Shown here piece by piece: positions 7,136 to 7,555 of a stretch of DNA of 7,555 nt. This DNA comes from Alcaligenaceae bacterium UBA6179 (GTDB lineage Bacteria > Pseudomonadota > Gammaproteobacteria > Burkholderiales > Burkholderiaceae_B). Every line of letters starts with the position of its first letter. Position 1 is the first letter of the stretch. The notes under the pieces are model-generated. The model made no database searches, had not been told where the DNA came from, and saw only the letters and a program-made list of their open reading frames with translations. Where the stretch lies: NCBI GenBank assembly GCA_002422175.1, contig DITR01000104.1, forward strand, positions 15,020 through 22,574, written 5' to 3'. The translations under genes were made by a program, and so were the position numbers.

Positions 7136-7555
7136 TTAATCGTTTAATTGACGCGCCGCATCAATAGCCTGAGAAAGGCGATCAACTGGAATGACATTTA
7201 ACCCTTCTATGGGGTTTTTAGGTGCATTCGCAGAAGGAATAATAGCTGTTGAAAAACCCAACTTGGCGGCTTCTCTTAAGCGCTCTTGACCCCGGGGTGC
7301 AGGGCGCACTTCTCCGGCCAAGCCAATTTCACCAAAAGCAATTAAACCCGCTGGCAATGGACGATTTCGCAATGATGATAAAACAGCCAATAAAACGGGT
7401 AAGTCAGCCGCAGGCTCTGAAATACGTACCCCACCCACTGCATTGATAAACACATCTTGATCAGCCGTGGCAACACCCGCATGGCGATGCAAAACGGCTA
7501 AAAGCATGGCGAGACGATGGCCTTCAAGGCCTAATGCTAAACGTTTAGGGGTTTG
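7136..7555 (-). CDS. radA: DNA repair protein RadA (Sms), C-terminal part; 5' end outside window
   Basis: RadA is a RecA-like ATPase that helps process recombination intermediates by promoting branch migration at D-loops. Only the last 139 residues are here (the family is about 455-460); the frame runs through the right edge with no start in view. This segment is the Lon-protease-like C-terminal domain: it begins QTPKRLALGLEGHRLAMLL, then ADQDVFINAVGGVRI, the SSLRNRPLP block, FGEIGLAGEVRP with its characteristic GEIGLAGE, and GQERLREAAKLGF. These match E. coli RadA closely as recalled. The internal ATG at 7505-7507 is not the start, because conserved RadA sequence continues upstream of it. 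The gene ends in TAA, 63 nt before the permease, with no evident terminator between them, so read-through is possible. Confidence 0.97.
   Translation of the reverse strand, partial: QTPKRLALGLEGHRLAMLLAVLHRHAGVATADQDVFINAVGGVRISEPAADLPVLLAVLSSLRNRPLPAGLIAFGEIGLAGEVRPAPRGQERLREAAKLGFSTAIIPSANAPKNPIEGLNVIPVDRLSQAIDAARQLND

Noticed and set aside
7249..7446. Plus-strand open frame opposite radA
   Set aside because: Antisense to highly conserved RadA sequence; no supporting features.
1..7555. Mobile elements, CRISPR arrays, tRNA genes and long repeats
   Set aside because: None seen on either strand; the window is almost filled by seven conserved genes in one orientation.

Overview
The window is an ordinary stretch of chromosome from a Gram-negative proteobacterium. 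All seven genes lie on the minus strand, so transcription runs from the high-coordinate end to the low end. The best guess for lineage is a betaproteobacterium with moderate GC (mid-40s % judged by eye), probably Burkholderiales. This rests on the flavour of the RadA and PotF proteins and on a Kdo kinase, which implies lipopolysaccharide. The lineage is an inference, not something the sequence proves.

Layout in transcription order: (1) the C-terminal third of radA, cut by the right edge; (2) a large FtsX/MacB-type ABC permease of the YbbP class, starting at a GTG with a good ribosome binding site; (3) a KdkA-like 3-deoxy-D-manno-octulosonic acid kinase; (4) a complete potF-potG-potH followed by a potI truncated by the left edge. 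The last group is a periplasmic-binding-protein-dependent polyamine importer in the same gene order as E. coli potFGHI.

PotF would capture a polyamine in the periplasm, PotH and PotI would form the membrane channel, and PotG would hydrolyse ATP to drive import. potF and potG are 4 nt apart, potG and potH overlap by 4 nt (ATGA), and potH and potI are 10 nt apart, so these four are surely one transcript. kdkA and the YbbP-type permease are envelope genes with no evident functional tie to polyamine uptake. The gaps radA-permease (63 nt), permease-kdkA (82 nt) and kdkA-potF (57 nt) could each hold a promoter, but none is convincing. No gene-free stretch exceeds 300 bases.

I see no mobile element, CRISPR array, tRNA, rRNA or phage gene, and no previously undescribed system. 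The points most worth a second look are the mixed PotF/PotD-like ligand pocket of the binding protein, the YbbP-type permease without its ATPase in view, and a three-codon reading frame overlapping the potF start.
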